Shown here one piece after another: positions 24,571-38,120 of a stretch of 64,000 nt of DNA. How positions within the stretch are numbered: position 1 is the stretch's first letter; each line of letters begins with the position of its first letter. The notes beneath the pieces were generated by a model. That model did no database searches. It was not told the DNA's origin and saw nothing but the letters and a program-made list of their open reading frames with translations. The position numbers and the translations under genes are program-made. The stretch comes from Rhynochetos jubatus (lineage: Eukaryota; Chordata; Aves; Eurypygiformes; Rhynochetidae). Location of the stretch: NCBI GenBank assembly GCA_027574665.1, contig CM050652.1, positions 4,258,589 to 4,322,588 on the forward strand, read 5' to 3'.

Positions 24571-26603
24571 AACAGCAAGACTCAATGTAAGAAAGACTAT
24601 GAAATATTTTTAAAATCCAATAGGGAAGGTTACACTGGATCACTGAGACTTAGCTCAGAGACATGATTCAATTTCCCAACAGTGGTGTCTAGTACCCTTT
24701 GTGAGGCCCTACAATGGCTCCCAGCCTCCAGCTGACACTCCAGAATGGAATAAATTTCCTGAAGGTCTTATGTCTTATCTATTTATGCTGCTTAGTTGTT
24801 TCAGGTAAGCCAGAACACCTCAACTGTCTCTAGGCACCTCGAATAGGCACTTTGGTAGAGTCCTAGGTCTCCATTGACTGTAACAGGAGGTTGGCTGTCC
24901 AGCTTACAAGAAGAAACCTCAACATAGAGAAGGATCTGTTGCTTAAACAGAGGTGTCTGCTGCCACTTGAGATGTTCCTGCATGGGGTAAGCAGGTATGA
25001 CAGAGGTCTATGAGACACCCATGCCCTTGGGGAGCAGCAGATGGAGACCTGCTGTGAAACTGTGGAATGAAAAAATGACACATAATGCTTATGTTTAGTC
25101 AACTGAGTCCTGTCCCTGTGCCATTTTAGGCAGTCAGGGTCTCCTGTACACCCTACTACTCTGGTACCCTGGAAAAGAGATGACTATTTTAAAAACATCT
25201 CTAAAAGCACAAACTGGTGAGTGGTTTAGGGGCTGCGATTGGCATGGGGTCAAGCATCTACTTTGCTATGTGCATCCCTCAGGAGACCAGGCCAACCAGT
25301 AGACCTTAGTGGGTCTTGCCTTGAAAACTGGGTTTTTAGAAGTGGATTCTCCTAGATCAGGTAGCCCAGGCACTGCCTTCTGTAATCAAAACCTCCTGCC
25401 ACCAAGCTCCAGTTTAGAAGAAACTAGGTTTCTGCACTTCTGAACTAGGAAGGCTGAGCTTAGGGAGATCTTGTAGGTTTTGGGACAAGCTGCTCCATCT
25501 CATTGTGCCTCTGAAGAGGGTGGCAATACTTTATGTTTTTCCACATCTTTTCTACCAGGAAATAAAACTTCTTGATAAGAGGAGCTCTCAGACAATTTGG
25601 CTGCACTTATCATGCACTCAGCATGCTTTCTTGCACACCCTAAAGTCAACTCTGCTTGTACACACAGGGCAACCTTGCTGTTACTAAAAAAGAATACTTT
25701 TAACCAGCTTTGTTTATTTTTGTCCTGGGAGAAGGGACTGTCTCTTGCAATATTTGCAGACAGCCCTTGCTAAAAGGAGATCTGATCTCTGGCACAGTCT
25801 CCAACCAGAACTATGATTCCAGTGGTGATAACAATAATAAACATGGCAATAACCATGCCCAAATATAGCACTTGGCACTGCTTTTCTTGTTCAAATATCA
25901 GTTCCTGTGACTGTCATTCTTTGCGCGCTTCCAAATGCTGGCATTTGGAAATGGCAGTCGCTTCCAACAACGCCTTTTGTCCAGAAGAGATTATTTCCAG
26001 TAGACCGCACTGCAAACTGCGATGCTGCACTTCATCCCTCCAAGGTAGAGTTGGGGACAGCATGTGAGTCATGTCTCTCAGATGATGCTAAAAAGAGAAT
26101 GCATCGTTGGTGCAGGCTTCAGCTGTTGGCACTAATTTAACCTTGTAATTTCCCCTTCTGTATAAAAAGACATCACTCTTATGATTTCTACTTTTGGCTT
26201 TAGAAGTTCTCCAAAGATCTTCTTTCCCCATTTTTCTTGCAGTCCGCTCCTCAAGCCGCTTCCTTACTCCATCTCTTGCACCCACCAGGACAGGAGCCAG
26301 CCTCTGAAAAGCCTGGGCATGGGGGAAATGCAATTCTAGTGAGACATGTGGCTTGATCTGCTCCCAGAAGGTGTGGAGGCTGCTGGATGTGGGGCTGTGT
26401 TACAGCTAGTTGAAACAAGAAGTGTGGGCCCAGAGGGATGTTGTTGTTTTCTTCTCAAATAAGTCAAAACCAGACTGAAATATTATAATTTTCCAGAATA
26501 TCTATCCCTCCCCTAGAACATGCCTCTGTAAAGACCTCATTTTGGTGTTTCTAGTCCAAAGGAAATATTTTCAAATTCCTGAATTTAATAAATTTTCTGG
26601 GTC
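24571..26603. other. Noncoding DNA with a 22-bp palindrome
   Basis: No gene is supported and open frames are under 90 codons. The stretch 24820-25060 has the texture of an old degraded repeat, but I could not place it. The palindrome at 25929-25950 is listed separately. Confidence 0.5.
25929..25950. repeat. Near-perfect 22-bp palindrome
   Basis: The arms TTCCAAATGC and GCATTTGGAA are exact reverse complements separated by two bases (TG). This is a strong candidate dimeric factor site rather than a structural RNA, because the loop is too small for a stable hairpin. Confidence 0.8.
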
Positions 26604-26629
26604 TTTTTGTTTTGTTTTGTTTTGTTTTG
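26604..26629. repeat. (TTTTG)5 microsatellite
   Basis: Five TTTTG units, the first beginning with an extra T. It is simple sequence in otherwise unique DNA. Confidence 0.9.
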
Positions 26630-27133
26630 ATGGGGTCTTTTTAGAAGACTGATGGTGTTTTTCCGTAAGAATTAAGCTGAATCTTTCTAAGCTGTCACCA
26701 TCTGTGTTCTGGTTTAATTGTATCAGGTTCCTGTCTACCCCCGCAGCCAAGCACTGCACTCACTTCTCTCGCTGGATGAACATGGACGTGATGGGAATCA
26801 AGGTCCAGGGCGTACCATGGAAAATGTTGTCCATACTGGGAGGTTGCCTCACAGCTGAAGAAAAAGGTCTAAGATGCTGGAAAGCACTTTTATGAAGTCC
26901 CTGTGTAACGAAAATAGGCAGAGCATGAGGTCAGCATGACCCAAGCAAAATACTTCCTTTCTGCTTAACAAAACAAACCAAATGGATTCAAGAGAATGTA
27001 AGCAGAAATCAAGTTGTTTGTTTTCATTTTTCCCAAGGAAAAAAAGTTAAACTGTGTGTATGTGTGGGCATGCAAACTCATAGGCAAATTATAGAAACCT
27101 TCAGTTATACATAAACTGCATTTTCCATGAACC
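26630..27133. other. Unique noncoding DNA, no gene seen
   Basis: Nothing recognisable. This is the upstream flank of the exon-like candidate. No strong polypyrimidine tract precedes it. Confidence 0.45.
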
Positions 27134-27247
27134 ATGAACCCAATGCACCAGGCAATCCTCAAGCTGATGGAGAGATCGGATTGTTCAGACATGCTTGATT
27201 TCATAAACATCCAAGAGAAATTAATGAAAATTAAGGAGAAATTTCAG
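27134..27247 (+). other. Weak exon-like candidate, unknown product
   Basis: An ATG at 27134 opens 38 codons rich in amphipathic, Lys/Glu-heavy residues (ending EKLMKIKEKFQ). They are followed at codon phase 0 by a near-consensus splice donor, CAG|GTAAGC (27245-27253). An in-frame stop (27128-27130) lies just before the ATG, so it could only be a first coding exon or use the weak acceptor CACCAG (ending 27151). No domain is recognised. Chance is the more likely explanation, and I list it because it is the only exon-like arrangement I noticed. Confidence 0.15.
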
Positions 27248-29399
27248 GTAAGCTTCTTTATCCAACAAGAAGAGCAGATTCTCAGCTTCACTTGCAACCT
27301 GGAAGGCAATAAGGAGAAATAAACAACATCAACAAGCTGCTAGGTGGACAGGAATGTGAGGGGCTGATAACAACAGTGAGGGAGAGACTAAGAGAAGAGG
27401 TTGAAGGAAGAAATGGGAGGGAATGAACCCAAAGGAATCAATTATTTCCTTGAATGGTTCAGATAGAATTTACTGGAGAGATATGGAGGGGTAGAGTATG
27501 CTAAGGATGCTTTCACCTCTTCTTCCCCTCTGTGCCAGGACTGTCATGCTGACAGCATGGTGTGATCTCACAAACCCTCGAGATACACTCGCACAGCCTC
27601 TGACAAATCTGGAACGCTTATTAAAAAGTGCAGCAACAACCCGCTTCAGCCCTGTGGTAATCATTCACCAGCACCATTCAACCCTGCTGCCTGAAGTTTC
27701 TCACCTGCCCAGATGTGCTCAGCAGCTGTTTACTGGGAAGCATCCTGTTGGGATTTAGGCCTTGGCATGCTGCTGTTGAGGGAAGCCGACATCTCAGACT
27801 GGACCCATGGACCCCACACCCAAGACAAACACAAGACAGGAACTGCCTTCATCAGACTCAAAGAAGTACCCAGAAGGTGTTGTGCTTGAAAAAGCCCTCC
27901 TGCAGCCTGGATTGACTTGCTCTGAGCTGGATGGAGGCAATTCATATCCTCCCAGGAGTCACAGCCATGAATTCCCCTGGGTGTTATGACACCGGACTGC
28001 CTTGACTTTGCTGTGAGGCAAAACAAAAGATCAATACTTTATCAGCCATGTCTAATACACTTTTGACTGTCAGAATTTATAGCTTCCCTTATCAATCTGA
28101 CCATTTCCCAGTACCTAAAACTAATGTGCAGTTTCTGGGCACAATGCTGTGATAACAATCAGCCCATCTCTCAGTTCAAGGAAAGGCAATGGTCATAACT
28201 GATATCCTGGATGACAGTTGGAAAGGGTCAGGCTTGGACATGCCTTTGCACATCAGCACAGACCAGTCAATTAACAATTAATAGTGAAGGCATGGGCTCA
28301 CTGGCCCCCTTTGGACTGGTGTTTTTTAAATAATCCCAGACATTTTTGCAGGCCAGAGAGGAGCATCGTGATAATCTAATCTGGCCTTCACGCCTATCAG
28401 AAGCCAAGTGATTTCACCCTGTATTTTCAGTACTGCAGCAAGGTCTTTGGGTCAACTCTCCCTGGGGTTACAGCTGAACCTATGCCCTAGAAGAGAAAAG
28501 TTTCTCTTCTTTATTTTCCAGGCATGGAGGAATCAGGGAAAAGATTTGAAGGCTTTCCCTGGCCGCTAAACTGGTATGTTTCCCTTCCCAGGAGGTGAAA
28601 AGGCATTCTGTAAAAACTGCTCTGAAAATGAAGTAAAGGGACAGAGCTATGCTTTTCCTTCTCTAGCAGTCTTCCTGCATCCAAGAGGTTCATGTCCTCA
28701 CCCAAGACAAGCGATTTTCACTGAAAAGCCAATGCTGACCACACCTGCCCTGTTGGTTGCACTCACATAGGAAGCTGTTTCCCTACATGCTGTCCTTGGT
28801 GAGAGAGGCTGAGGGATGGTGAGGAGCTGGCTGGAGGCAAGGGCAGACTGGACATGCCTTCTGAAATCCATGGAGCTGTGGGAACCCAACAGGGCAGTGC
28901 TTGAATCCCAGCTGTCCAGCTCCCAGCCTGTGTTTCCTTTCAGCTGTCCAGTGCTCCCAGCAAACACTTGGACTTCCTGCAACCCCCAGAAACCACACCG
29001 TTTGGGGAAATGACGTGTGAAACTGGGGGGATAACATTTGGGTGACTTCTCTTACTTAGACGACAGTCTTTAGGCAGTGAAACTGAGCTCTTGATGTTTA
29101 CTGTTCAGACGTCACTTCCAAGCTGACCACTGCCTGTTCCCCTCTTAACCCCTGGAGACTAACAGGCACTTGAAAGTGTGATTCATTTGCCTTATTTAGG
29201 TTAAGTAACCCACAATCTGGACACAGCTGTTTTTCTGCATTGACAATGGAAACAACTAACTCAGATACTGATAGAGTTGTGTGTCTTTGATCCGCTGAGC
29301 CCCATCCCTACACCTTAAACCAAGCCGGATGTTTTCCTATAAAGTGGTCCAGCTCAATCAGGCAAGCAGGGCTGAGTCACTAGCAGGCTGATGAGATGG
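27248..29399. other. Unique noncoding DNA, no gene seen
   Basis: Open frames reach at most 98 codons. Around 28260-28345 the text is AT-rich with TTAATTAAC-like cores but too short to call. No transposon was recognised. Confidence 0.5.
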
Positions 29400-29590
29400 T
29401 CATGATGACCCCCCTCAGGCTCCAACCTTTGCGTCTGCAAATAATCACTGACGAGCGTTAAAACTGCTGTCTTAATGAGATTCAGAGTGGTTTGCTTGTC
29501 TCAGATCGGAAAGGCCAGCTGCCGTCGTGCATTACGTCCATCCTGATTTGAAGTCAGCGTCAGTAGTTGTTGAGCGGCGTGATACACACC
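29400..29590. promoter_or_regulatory. Candidate conserved noncoding element D
   Basis: The block holds an unusual number of CpG dinucleotides for this area (TTGCGTC, GACGAGCGTT, TCGGAAAGG, CCGTCGTGC, TACGTCC, GAGCGGCG) with no CpG island and no repeat. CpG that persists in noncoding DNA often marks selection. Function is inferred only. Confidence 0.27.
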
Positions 29591-31810
29591 AACGGTGTCA
29601 AGAGCTCTTCCTCATTTGTACCTGCCATGTCAGAGAGTAACTGTACATATTTATACAAGGGAGAGGGAGAGAAATATCAAACTCTAAGATGTTTACCTCA
29701 TTTTTTGTGTGTATATACATGTGGTTATATTATTCCTGCTGTCAGCTTTTCTGCATTAAGAAATTAATTTTAAAAGCCTCTTCTTCTCATCCTCTATATG
29801 CTGTGGGTTGTTTGATGATGCTGGCTGTGTCCATAACCATGGTCAGTGCAGGCTCCAGCAAAGGCTGCTGGATTTATTTGCCCCTTGCATGCTATCCTGG
29901 ATCTGACAGTATCTGGTGTTATATACCTTAGCATAAGATCAAACAAAAATCTGTCATCTTTTCCCACTTATCCCCTTCTCCCCCATTTCCCTGGCCACTC
30001 TATATGGGTTCAGGTCCCACTCTCTGCCACAGGTGTGACCCCGTACAAGCAGATTGACTGTGTTGCCTTTCATTCCTCTGGTAAAATACAACAATTTAAG
30101 CTATCCCAGCTCAAAACTCCATTTATCATCACTGCAGGTATGTTTCTAATTACCACAGGCTGCAATTCCAACACATTTTGTTGTATTTTGTGGGTTTTTT
30201 TCACAATGACCTTATGAGGTGGGATTGGTTATTCCTTTGCCTGAGAAGCTCGTGTCAGGAGGAACAAAATCAGAAAGCTCAAGAAGTATTCAGGTGAATT
30301 GCTTCCCTGGATTTTAGCAAGAAAACCTGGAAGTTCTTCCTGTTTCCTGGAAGTGCTGCATGACTGGTGTGCTGAGACTCAAAAAAGCTCTGTTAGAGCA
30401 AGACGAGATGTTACAATGACAGGAGAGAATGATACAAAAAATGATATTTGAAGAGGCAGAAAAGAGAAGCAAGTTTTTTTCCTGCTAATTTTATTTTCCA
30501 GGCTGCTAAAACTCCACTTTAAATTAAGTTTAACCTTTGCTTTCAGAGGCAGCTGAGTGAATACATTTTCAGTTGAAAAACAAGCAGTTGCTCTCTGAGA
30601 CAGACTTCCCCTTTGGGGCTGCCAAATCTCAATGCAGCTCTCAGCACTGTCCTCACTTAACCTCTCCCAGAGCCAAAAAATGTCCAAATATCTGGCTGCT
30701 TCATGCACTGGCCATTAACTTGGCTAACACCGATCAGGCGAATTAATTCCAATGAATTTAAACGAAACTCTCCTGTGGCTCTCAGACAGCTAGTTAAGTC
30801 TTCCACTTCACTGGAAAGACAGTGGAAAGGGTAAATAAGTAAACTCAAAAGTTGTCTCTAAATGTTTGAGTGCAGCTGTCCTGGTGGTCCTCTGCAGTGT
30901 GGAGTTGGAGGTCTCACAAGCAGGTGGGACTTGAGGAACACACCCCAGCAGTATGTTCCCACCATGCTGCCCTTGCCTGTGCCAAGAGGTCCCAGGACAT
31001 GACTGGATTTCTGTGCTATGGCCAGGAGCTCTCTCCCGAGTCTTTTCCAAGAAATGATGAATTAAAACAGGGAGGAAGGCCTTTTCTCCTCATCACATCA
31101 GGGATGGTGAGGGAAGGGACTAAAGATCTATACCTGATGTAAGCTGGCTACTTCTGGAGAAGAGCAGGCCAGGGTCTTCCATGGCACTTTAACAGAAATC
31201 CTAAATATCTCTTGGGGTACAGGACCTTATGAAGGTAAAAATGCCAGCTGCTCCATGCCAGTTGATGAAGCAAGGGTCTGTCTTACAATGGGAGACTCAG
31301 TGTCTGGTGGTTCGATGCCTTTGAAGGTACAGTATGAAAGGCAGACAGCTTGGCAGCTTGTTGCAACCCCAGTATCAGGCAAAACCATGTTGGCTCCCTG
31401 GTTTCAAGTGCACTGTTTGCAGACATGTTTCTTCCCATCACTTCATCTTAAAAAAGGGATAAGAGGATGACTTTCCTTGGAAGGACTTTGCAACCTGCTG
31501 ACGAACAGGGCTGTGTATAAGCTAAGCTAAGTCTTCTTATCATAGCAATCATCAACCTTAATACATGTGTGATCATGATGTGAGGTTTTCAGAACATCGC
31601 TTATCAGCACATGGCATCTCTTTGGTAGACACAAGTGCTAAAAACCATTTTTTATTGTATCTACATGTTGCGCAGGGAGTGGGAAGATGAATGCAGCAGT
31701 CCCTTAAAGGCTTACAGGCAAGTGGTAGGGCAAATCCCAGTTATTCCTCATCTGCTTTATACAAATTAAAGGAATCTCTTGAAAAACACATAGAGTTACA
31801 TGGACACATC
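29591..31810. other. Unique noncoding DNA, no gene seen
   Basis: The longest open frame is 123 codons (plus, 29846-30217) without a domain. A small AATTAATTCC/AATTTAAACG patch near 30738-30766 could be a further regulatory fragment but is too short to support. Confidence 0.5.
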
Positions 31811-31839
31811 CACATATATATATGCACACAACCTCCCCC

Positions 31840-31873
<34 letters not shown>
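31811..31873. repeat. (AC/AT)n and (AT)16 microsatellite
   Basis: A CA/TA alternating tract (31811-31830) is followed by a C-rich spacer and a perfect (AT)16 at 31842-31873. The open frames that cross it are repeat artefacts (runs of isoleucine and tyrosine). Length polymorphism is likely. Confidence 0.92.
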
Positions 31874-31877
<4 letters not shown>

Positions 31878-34800
31878 TAGTGTATGGATACATATGGTAA
31901 TATATTTAATTTTTAATCTATCTCTAAGGTCAGATTCATCTTTTAAGCCCTGGTGCAGTAGATTTAGCTTCAACACACTGGATTCCTAATGAAACTTGAA
32001 TTTTGTACAAGTGTTTCCTGCGGACTGATGTCTGCAGTGACCCCAGACAGCACCCAGCACACACATCTCATGGAGTGTCTTTTTAAGGAAGAGGAAGCAG
32101 TGCAGTGAGACTTAAAATGGGGACCTGCCGCAGAGAAACATCGGTTCTACATTTTTCAGCAGATGCTGTAATATTGACACCTTCCTCAGCAGAGGGTGGA
32201 CAGCGAGTACAGGATGGTCTGTGCACGCTCGTAGGGTCCCGGGGCAGAAAGAGCTATTTTAGACAAAATAAAATGATAGAGATAAGCTATAAACAACACA
32301 GATAAAGGTGGGAGAACATTCCCAGCCCTTTGGAACTGGTCCAGAAGAAACCCGTGTGTCATTTGGATTTGGTATCCTTCACAAGGACTGCAGTTATCAC
32401 AACTGCTGAGGAAAACAGGCACTCTTCACCAAGGATCATAGATATGTGGTCGTTGGTGGTCCAGCTCCTCCATCATCTCACCTCAAACAGTGATTGTAGT
32501 GGCCAATTGCACCACACTTCTCCCTTGGTTTTGCATGGTTTGCTGTCTGCTTGGAGCTCACATCTGCCCCTGGGGCAGAAGACCTAGCAGGGCTGGGCAT
32601 GTGCTGCCCCAATCCATCATCCCCTAGTGAAATGAAGCTGTGAAACGGCACAGTGCCATCTGCAACAGATGAGTGCAAGCATGTTATCGCTCCTAATGCA
32701 GGCCCAGCTCCCTCCCTGAGTGCTCCATGGGAGTGTAGCGTTTGTTTGGGATGTCACCTTCTGTCCATCCATCTGCTGGCCTAACACTGACTGAGTCACC
32801 CAAGTTCAAAATAAGCTGTGATGTGCTTTGTCCTCCAGAGCCCACATTTGCACCCATAGCACTGTGGTAGAAGTTAAAGCTTCAAGCAGATGATCTTCAA
32901 GGCTAAAGGCAGGTCTGCCTCTTCCCTTAGTTCTGCCCTGATTTAATTTCCTACTGCCTTCTCCAATCCTTCTGACTCATTGATGTCATCAGCTACAACT
33001 GGAGCTCACAGTTTCTGGAACTACCGTGGCTTGGAGTAAAGAAGCAACACCAGAGCTTATTCCTCACGTTCTCCAAGCTGCTGTGTGCCCTGCATAAGCC
33101 ATAGGACCTTAGGAACAAGGACATGTCCTACAGGGAAGGGAGTTCTGGGACAGCTTCTCGGCAAGCTCAGGCAGTGAGGAAATTGCCTGCTGCACACACC
33201 AGCTTTTAAAAGGATGCTGTATAAACTTAAGGTGGGGATCGGATTATGGGGTGCCTGGTGGAATGGCCCTGGAAGTCCTTTCTCGCCCCATTTTTCTGGA
33301 GACATTGAATTTAGGGGTTTAATTGAGCAAAGGCAGGAGCTGAGTAGGTGTAAATCAGGAAAACTGGTTGTTTGGGAATGCTGGGGCCAGACTGCATCCT
33401 GAACAGGTTAAATTTGTCCAGCAGGAACTGGCGGTTACTGGATGTCTTTGCTTCTGCTTCCCAGCTGCTTTCATAAAGGGTTTGTTGCTGTCTGAGTCTG
33501 CCCCAGCCCAACTGTCTGCAGCAAAGTCAACAGTCCTGAGCGGGCTCTGGCCTGAACGTCTCTGCTTAGAGGAGCAACAGGCTCTTCAATACCTGCCCTA
33601 GGCAATGCGGGATGAAATCCTCTCCTGCCTTTGCACTCCAGCTCTGGACTCTGACAAGTAACCTGGAGTGACTGTCACACAGCTGTGCTAAAGTCCCCTG
33701 ACAGGGCCAGGCTGCAATGGTAATTTCTTTAATGAATGAAGGTGTTTTGTATGATGTTGCAGTGGTTTTTTTAAATTTTATTCTCCTTTTTGAAGGCTGA
33801 TAATAAAAAATAAAGATGAATTGTATATCGTTGCCTAATTCTGAGTAAAACTGCTGCGAATTTCACAAGATGTACATAACATAATCAGACTCAAGGGGTC
33901 CTTTCTAGCAGATGCCTGAAGCTGATAGTGGATACAAACTTTTAACAAGGTCTGATTTATGGTCTGTCTTGACAAATATTCATATGGGTGTGAAAAATCT
34001 TCTGAATATGTGCCATGGAGCATTGCGTCCCCCGTCATCTTCCTCACTGCTTGCTCCATCTCAAATTAGATTTGGTATTTCAAGTGTTTTCAGCTTCAGG
34101 CTGATTTTTCTTGCTTCACTTAAATCTCAGGTTTCAAGCTGAAGATATTTCACATGTGACAGATTGGCACATATTATCTAAGGGTCCAGCAACACTGACT
34201 GTGATTGAGTTTGGACCAAACTATATGCTGGAATAAATCAGCATGATCAATTGAAAGGATTGTTGCTGGGCTGGTTTACACCAGACCAGTTTTAATCTCA
34301 GCAGGATTAATGGGCAATTTTCTGATGAGCCCATAAAGTTCTGCCTTGGTGTAATAGGAGATCTTTGACCTTTGCTGCCTTTAAAACCTGCAGTATATTT
34401 CTGTGTCTCCAAATGACAAGGGTGACAGAAGGCAATCTCACTCAGATTTAATTGCCTAATGTGAATGCAGAAGCCTTGCAGAAGGCTGGATGCAGAGCAC
34501 AGGCATCTGAGAACAGGGGAAGAGGAGAAGGCAAAGGAGATGTATGGTTATATAGCAATAGGGAAGAAAGTAAACCAAAGACAAACATTTCATGCACACA
34601 CAAGGCATCTTTGCTGCCGCAAGTAATATCCAAAAGGATGTCGATTATTTCTGAGTATCTTCTGGAGTGTTTTTGTTTTGCCTGAAACAATGGTCATTGC
34701 ACTACTTCAATACGTTTTGAGACAAATATGGAACAAGGAAGCACTCATAGTCTCCCATACTCGTTTCTCTAACGGTAGCAATAGTGGCTGAAAATGTTTG

Positions 34801-37800
34801 CCTAAGAGAAACATGAAACTTGGTTAGCAGGTGGAGCTAAAAGAAAAGACAAAACTCTCGTCTGACTGTTTGTTTTCCTCATGTGACTAACACCATGTCT
34901 GTGCGTAGACTGTTTTCCTATAGAGCTGTGGGAGTGACTTAAAGCTAAATGTTGGCTTTGCAAGACCCACTTCCCTTGTTTCTGTAGGTATATAATAGGG
35001 TTTTATCTAACCTATCATCTAGTTTGTTTAGGGGAGAAGAGATCTTATGTTTACCATAGGGGGGTGTTCCTGAAGGAGCGCTGACCCAGTGAAAGACAGT
35101 CTCATTTAAAATTTCACCTTGAAGCCAGTTAATGGCACGTGTTTTACCACAAGTGTCTAATGAAGATTTTCAGATGGACAATTGCCACAAGCTTGTGACG
35201 GCTCACACAGAGTTGTTTTTGGAAACTAACACAAGCAACAAGCCAAGACGAACTGTCTGCAAGAGGCATGGCCAAGAGTGGGTCACTGGAACATTGGGTG
35301 CTAGGCCTGGAGCACAAAATGGATCTGTGAACATCTTGAATTGCAAGAAGAGTGTGTGGATACAGCCTCTCTTTTCAGCCACTAGTCTCCATGTTCTACC
35401 AGGGACAACCAAGAGAAACTGAAAAACAAAAAGCCCCTGAGAACACAAACCTTCATGGAAGCCATTGCCACCTAGTTTTGTCTCTGTTTAGCTGTATTAT
35501 GACATGGCTTGAATTTCCTGAGAAATACCAGCTTTGTCTGAGTTTGTTTACAGGTTGAGTTACCAATCCCCTTTGTGGTTTGGGATAGGAAGTGTTTAAA
35601 GTGGATAAGGTCAAACCTTTCTGGAGCATCCACTGGCTTTGGGGATCTGACTTTCTCAAACACAACTCTTGGGTGTAGGAAACAAGGAAATCAGAAAGAA
35701 AAAGAGAAATAAAGGGCAGAAGCGCAGCCAGTTCATGCATTGTGCAGTTTTCCCTGCTGATATTTGCTCCTGGGCCTGCTGAATCAGCTTCTTTTTTTTT
35801 TTTTTTTCTGCCAGCATATGAAAAAGAGACTAAAGAGGCTGGTGACATTGTCCAGATAAGCCCATTCCACTCTCTTCTGTTGCTGCTGACTTGGAACTCT
35901 TCGGCTCAAGTAGAAAGTCTTTGTCGACCTTGCATTGCAAAGCCCAGGCAGTCCTCCTGGAGATCCTGGCTGTTGGTAAAATGCTTTCCAAACATGCAGA
36001 GCTAAGCCCTCTGAGTCCCTCAAGTAAGGAAGTCAAGCCAGAATTTCAACAGAAGCCACCGTTCTCAGCTGTCATAGCCATCATGGCAGTAAAGGTTGTA
36101 TCGCAACACAAAAGAGAACAAAACAGGCGAAAAAGAGTATTTCTAGGCAATTGAAGGTCTCAGAGGAAAAGTGGCTTCTAACATCACCCTGAAGTAAAGT
36201 GCAACAACTTGCAGAACAAAGACTTATGGGTCCTCTGCCACCAAGGGCTGAATACAGCTTGTTTTCTCTGAATTCAGCTGTTAAGTGGACCTGGACCTGC
36301 TCAGTGCTTGCACACGAAGACACCACAAGCATAAATGAAGTCAGGGAAAGGCTTTAGACTCCAGAAAATGCTGAGCTGAAAAAACAAAACCCATCCAAAA
36401 CCACCACCACCTTCTTTTCAGCATCTTTGGGCTGGCAGAGGGGAAATGAGAACTTCACCATGCTGACTCACAGGGTACAGACTCTGCATCGTTGACTTTG
36501 CTCTCTGTTTGCAGGGATTTCCCTTCTATCAGCGAGGGACCAGCTGAGCCTTAGCAAAAAGGAGAAACAGAGACTTTTGTTACATGCTGGTGGTAAAGAC
36601 AAGCTTCACAATGAGCTACTTTCTTCTTGCACTGAACAAGGAGCTTCAGTCATAGAGAGAAAACAATATCATCTGAAAATCTCCCTGTTTCATCAGCTGG
36701 CAGAGGCTATCAAGGGTCAGGCAGGATGGGAAATGCTTGGACAGAATTGCTTCCAACTTCGAAGTCCCAGATCAAATGTTTCTAGACTGTGGTGACCAGG
36801 AGATGCCACAGAATGAAAAGGGATGTGGATTTATTATAACCTCTGTGTGACATATGGTGTTGCCATATACCACTAAATTCTCAGGGGGTTTCAAAGTGCA
36901 TGGCATGGATTCGCATGCCTCAGAGCAGAGGGAAAACTTGCTGGACTGATGTCACTCATCAGGAACACAAGAAATGATGGGGATCTTTCTATTTCAGGGG
37001 GTGAAAGAAATAATTTCAGGAGACAAGCTGGCTGTGTGAACTCCCCTCTGAGGGCTCCTGGAAAATGTCTTTCTGCAAAAACCATGAGCAGCCTCAGGCA
37101 CATGAGAGGGAAGCTGCTGTGCTCTGCAGGGCCTGTCTTGCCCCCCATGGGGTCAGGGAGCCAAGTGGCCCCCAATGTACTTTCATTGGCTCCTTCATAA
37201 CCCGCAAGATGGGTGTGAAGTGGTGCCTGCTCAAGGACCCTTTCCATGGATATGTCATCAGGACTGTACATTAGCCAAAACTTCTTCCCTTGTAAAACTT
37301 GCCTCTGTCTAATTGATGACACATCGTTAGCTGAATCTGTTTAGTCCTTTTTATGTTTCTGTGAGACCAGTAACACTAAACAGGGCTTAGCATTCCCAGT
37401 AAGAGCCCAATCCCACCTCCCTCCTCATCTCCTTTTGGAGTAAGGAATATATCGTGCATGTGTAAAATGCAGTTCATGACATATTTGCAGAGCAGATTCA
37501 GCTCATTGCTCAGGCTCCAGGGCTGATGTGTTTGGCAGCCTCTTGAACTTGCTCCTTACTCACATAGGGTATGTTGAGGTGCGGGGGGAGTTTTCACACA
37601 CTGCAGTCCCTCCAGGCTCCACAAAAGCACTGCTGCGTTCAGTCAGAGCCAATCTGTGGGACACCTTGTCAAAAGGCAGACAGCAGAGAGACCCCACAGG
37701 CTGTTTCCAGTGATGGTTTTGAAGAGCTGAGATTTCAAGAGAAGTGGGCAGACACCGTTTTATTGCCTGGCTGGAAGGATTGAGCAAAGCAGCCTTTTGG

Positions 37801-38120
37801 AGCAGATCTCAAGAGCAAAGCTGTACGGCTCAGGAATGATCTCAAGTGGTAGCCACACGAGGTCTCCTACTGATGTTCATGGTCCAACCTAAGCTCCCAC
37901 AAGCCATAACACAGTCCAATCTTACACCAATGGAGAGACTGTGAGTGCCCTGATATGCTGGTCATGGATGTGCTCTGATGAACTTGGTGGATGGTTGGCA
38001 GAACCATCTCCCTGTAGAGGCCTGGGGCACACCACGGGGCAGACAAGGTTGGTGATGTGTCACCTCCTGGTGTTCATGCTCCTGGGGTCCAGCTGGGGCC
38101 CTATGGACATGTGTGCTCGT
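31874..38120. other. Unique noncoding DNA, no gene seen
   Basis: No gene is supported over six kilobases. The longest open frames are 143 codons (minus, 36891-37322) and 131 codons (minus, 35453-35848). Both lack domains and are crossed by other frames. A T16 tract lies at 35792-35807. No CR1 or LTR was recognised. Confidence 0.5.
35792..35807. repeat. T16 homopolymer
   Basis: Sixteen T in a row after GAATCAGCTTC. No retrogene body is attached on the minus strand, where the run would read as poly-A. Confidence 0.9.

Noticed and set aside
31704-31976. Frames with Ile-Tyr repeats on both strands
   Set aside because: They are produced by the (AT)16 tract.
32652-32672. GTGCCATCTGCAACAGATG as a further CTCF-like site
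   Set aside because: It matches only the first half of the core. The CATCTG/CAGATG dyad more simply suggests paired E-boxes.
35792-35807. Poly-T as the tail of a minus-strand retrogene
   Set aside because: No gene-like sequence lies on the expected side. The same holds for the tracts at 15309, 17171 and 54552.
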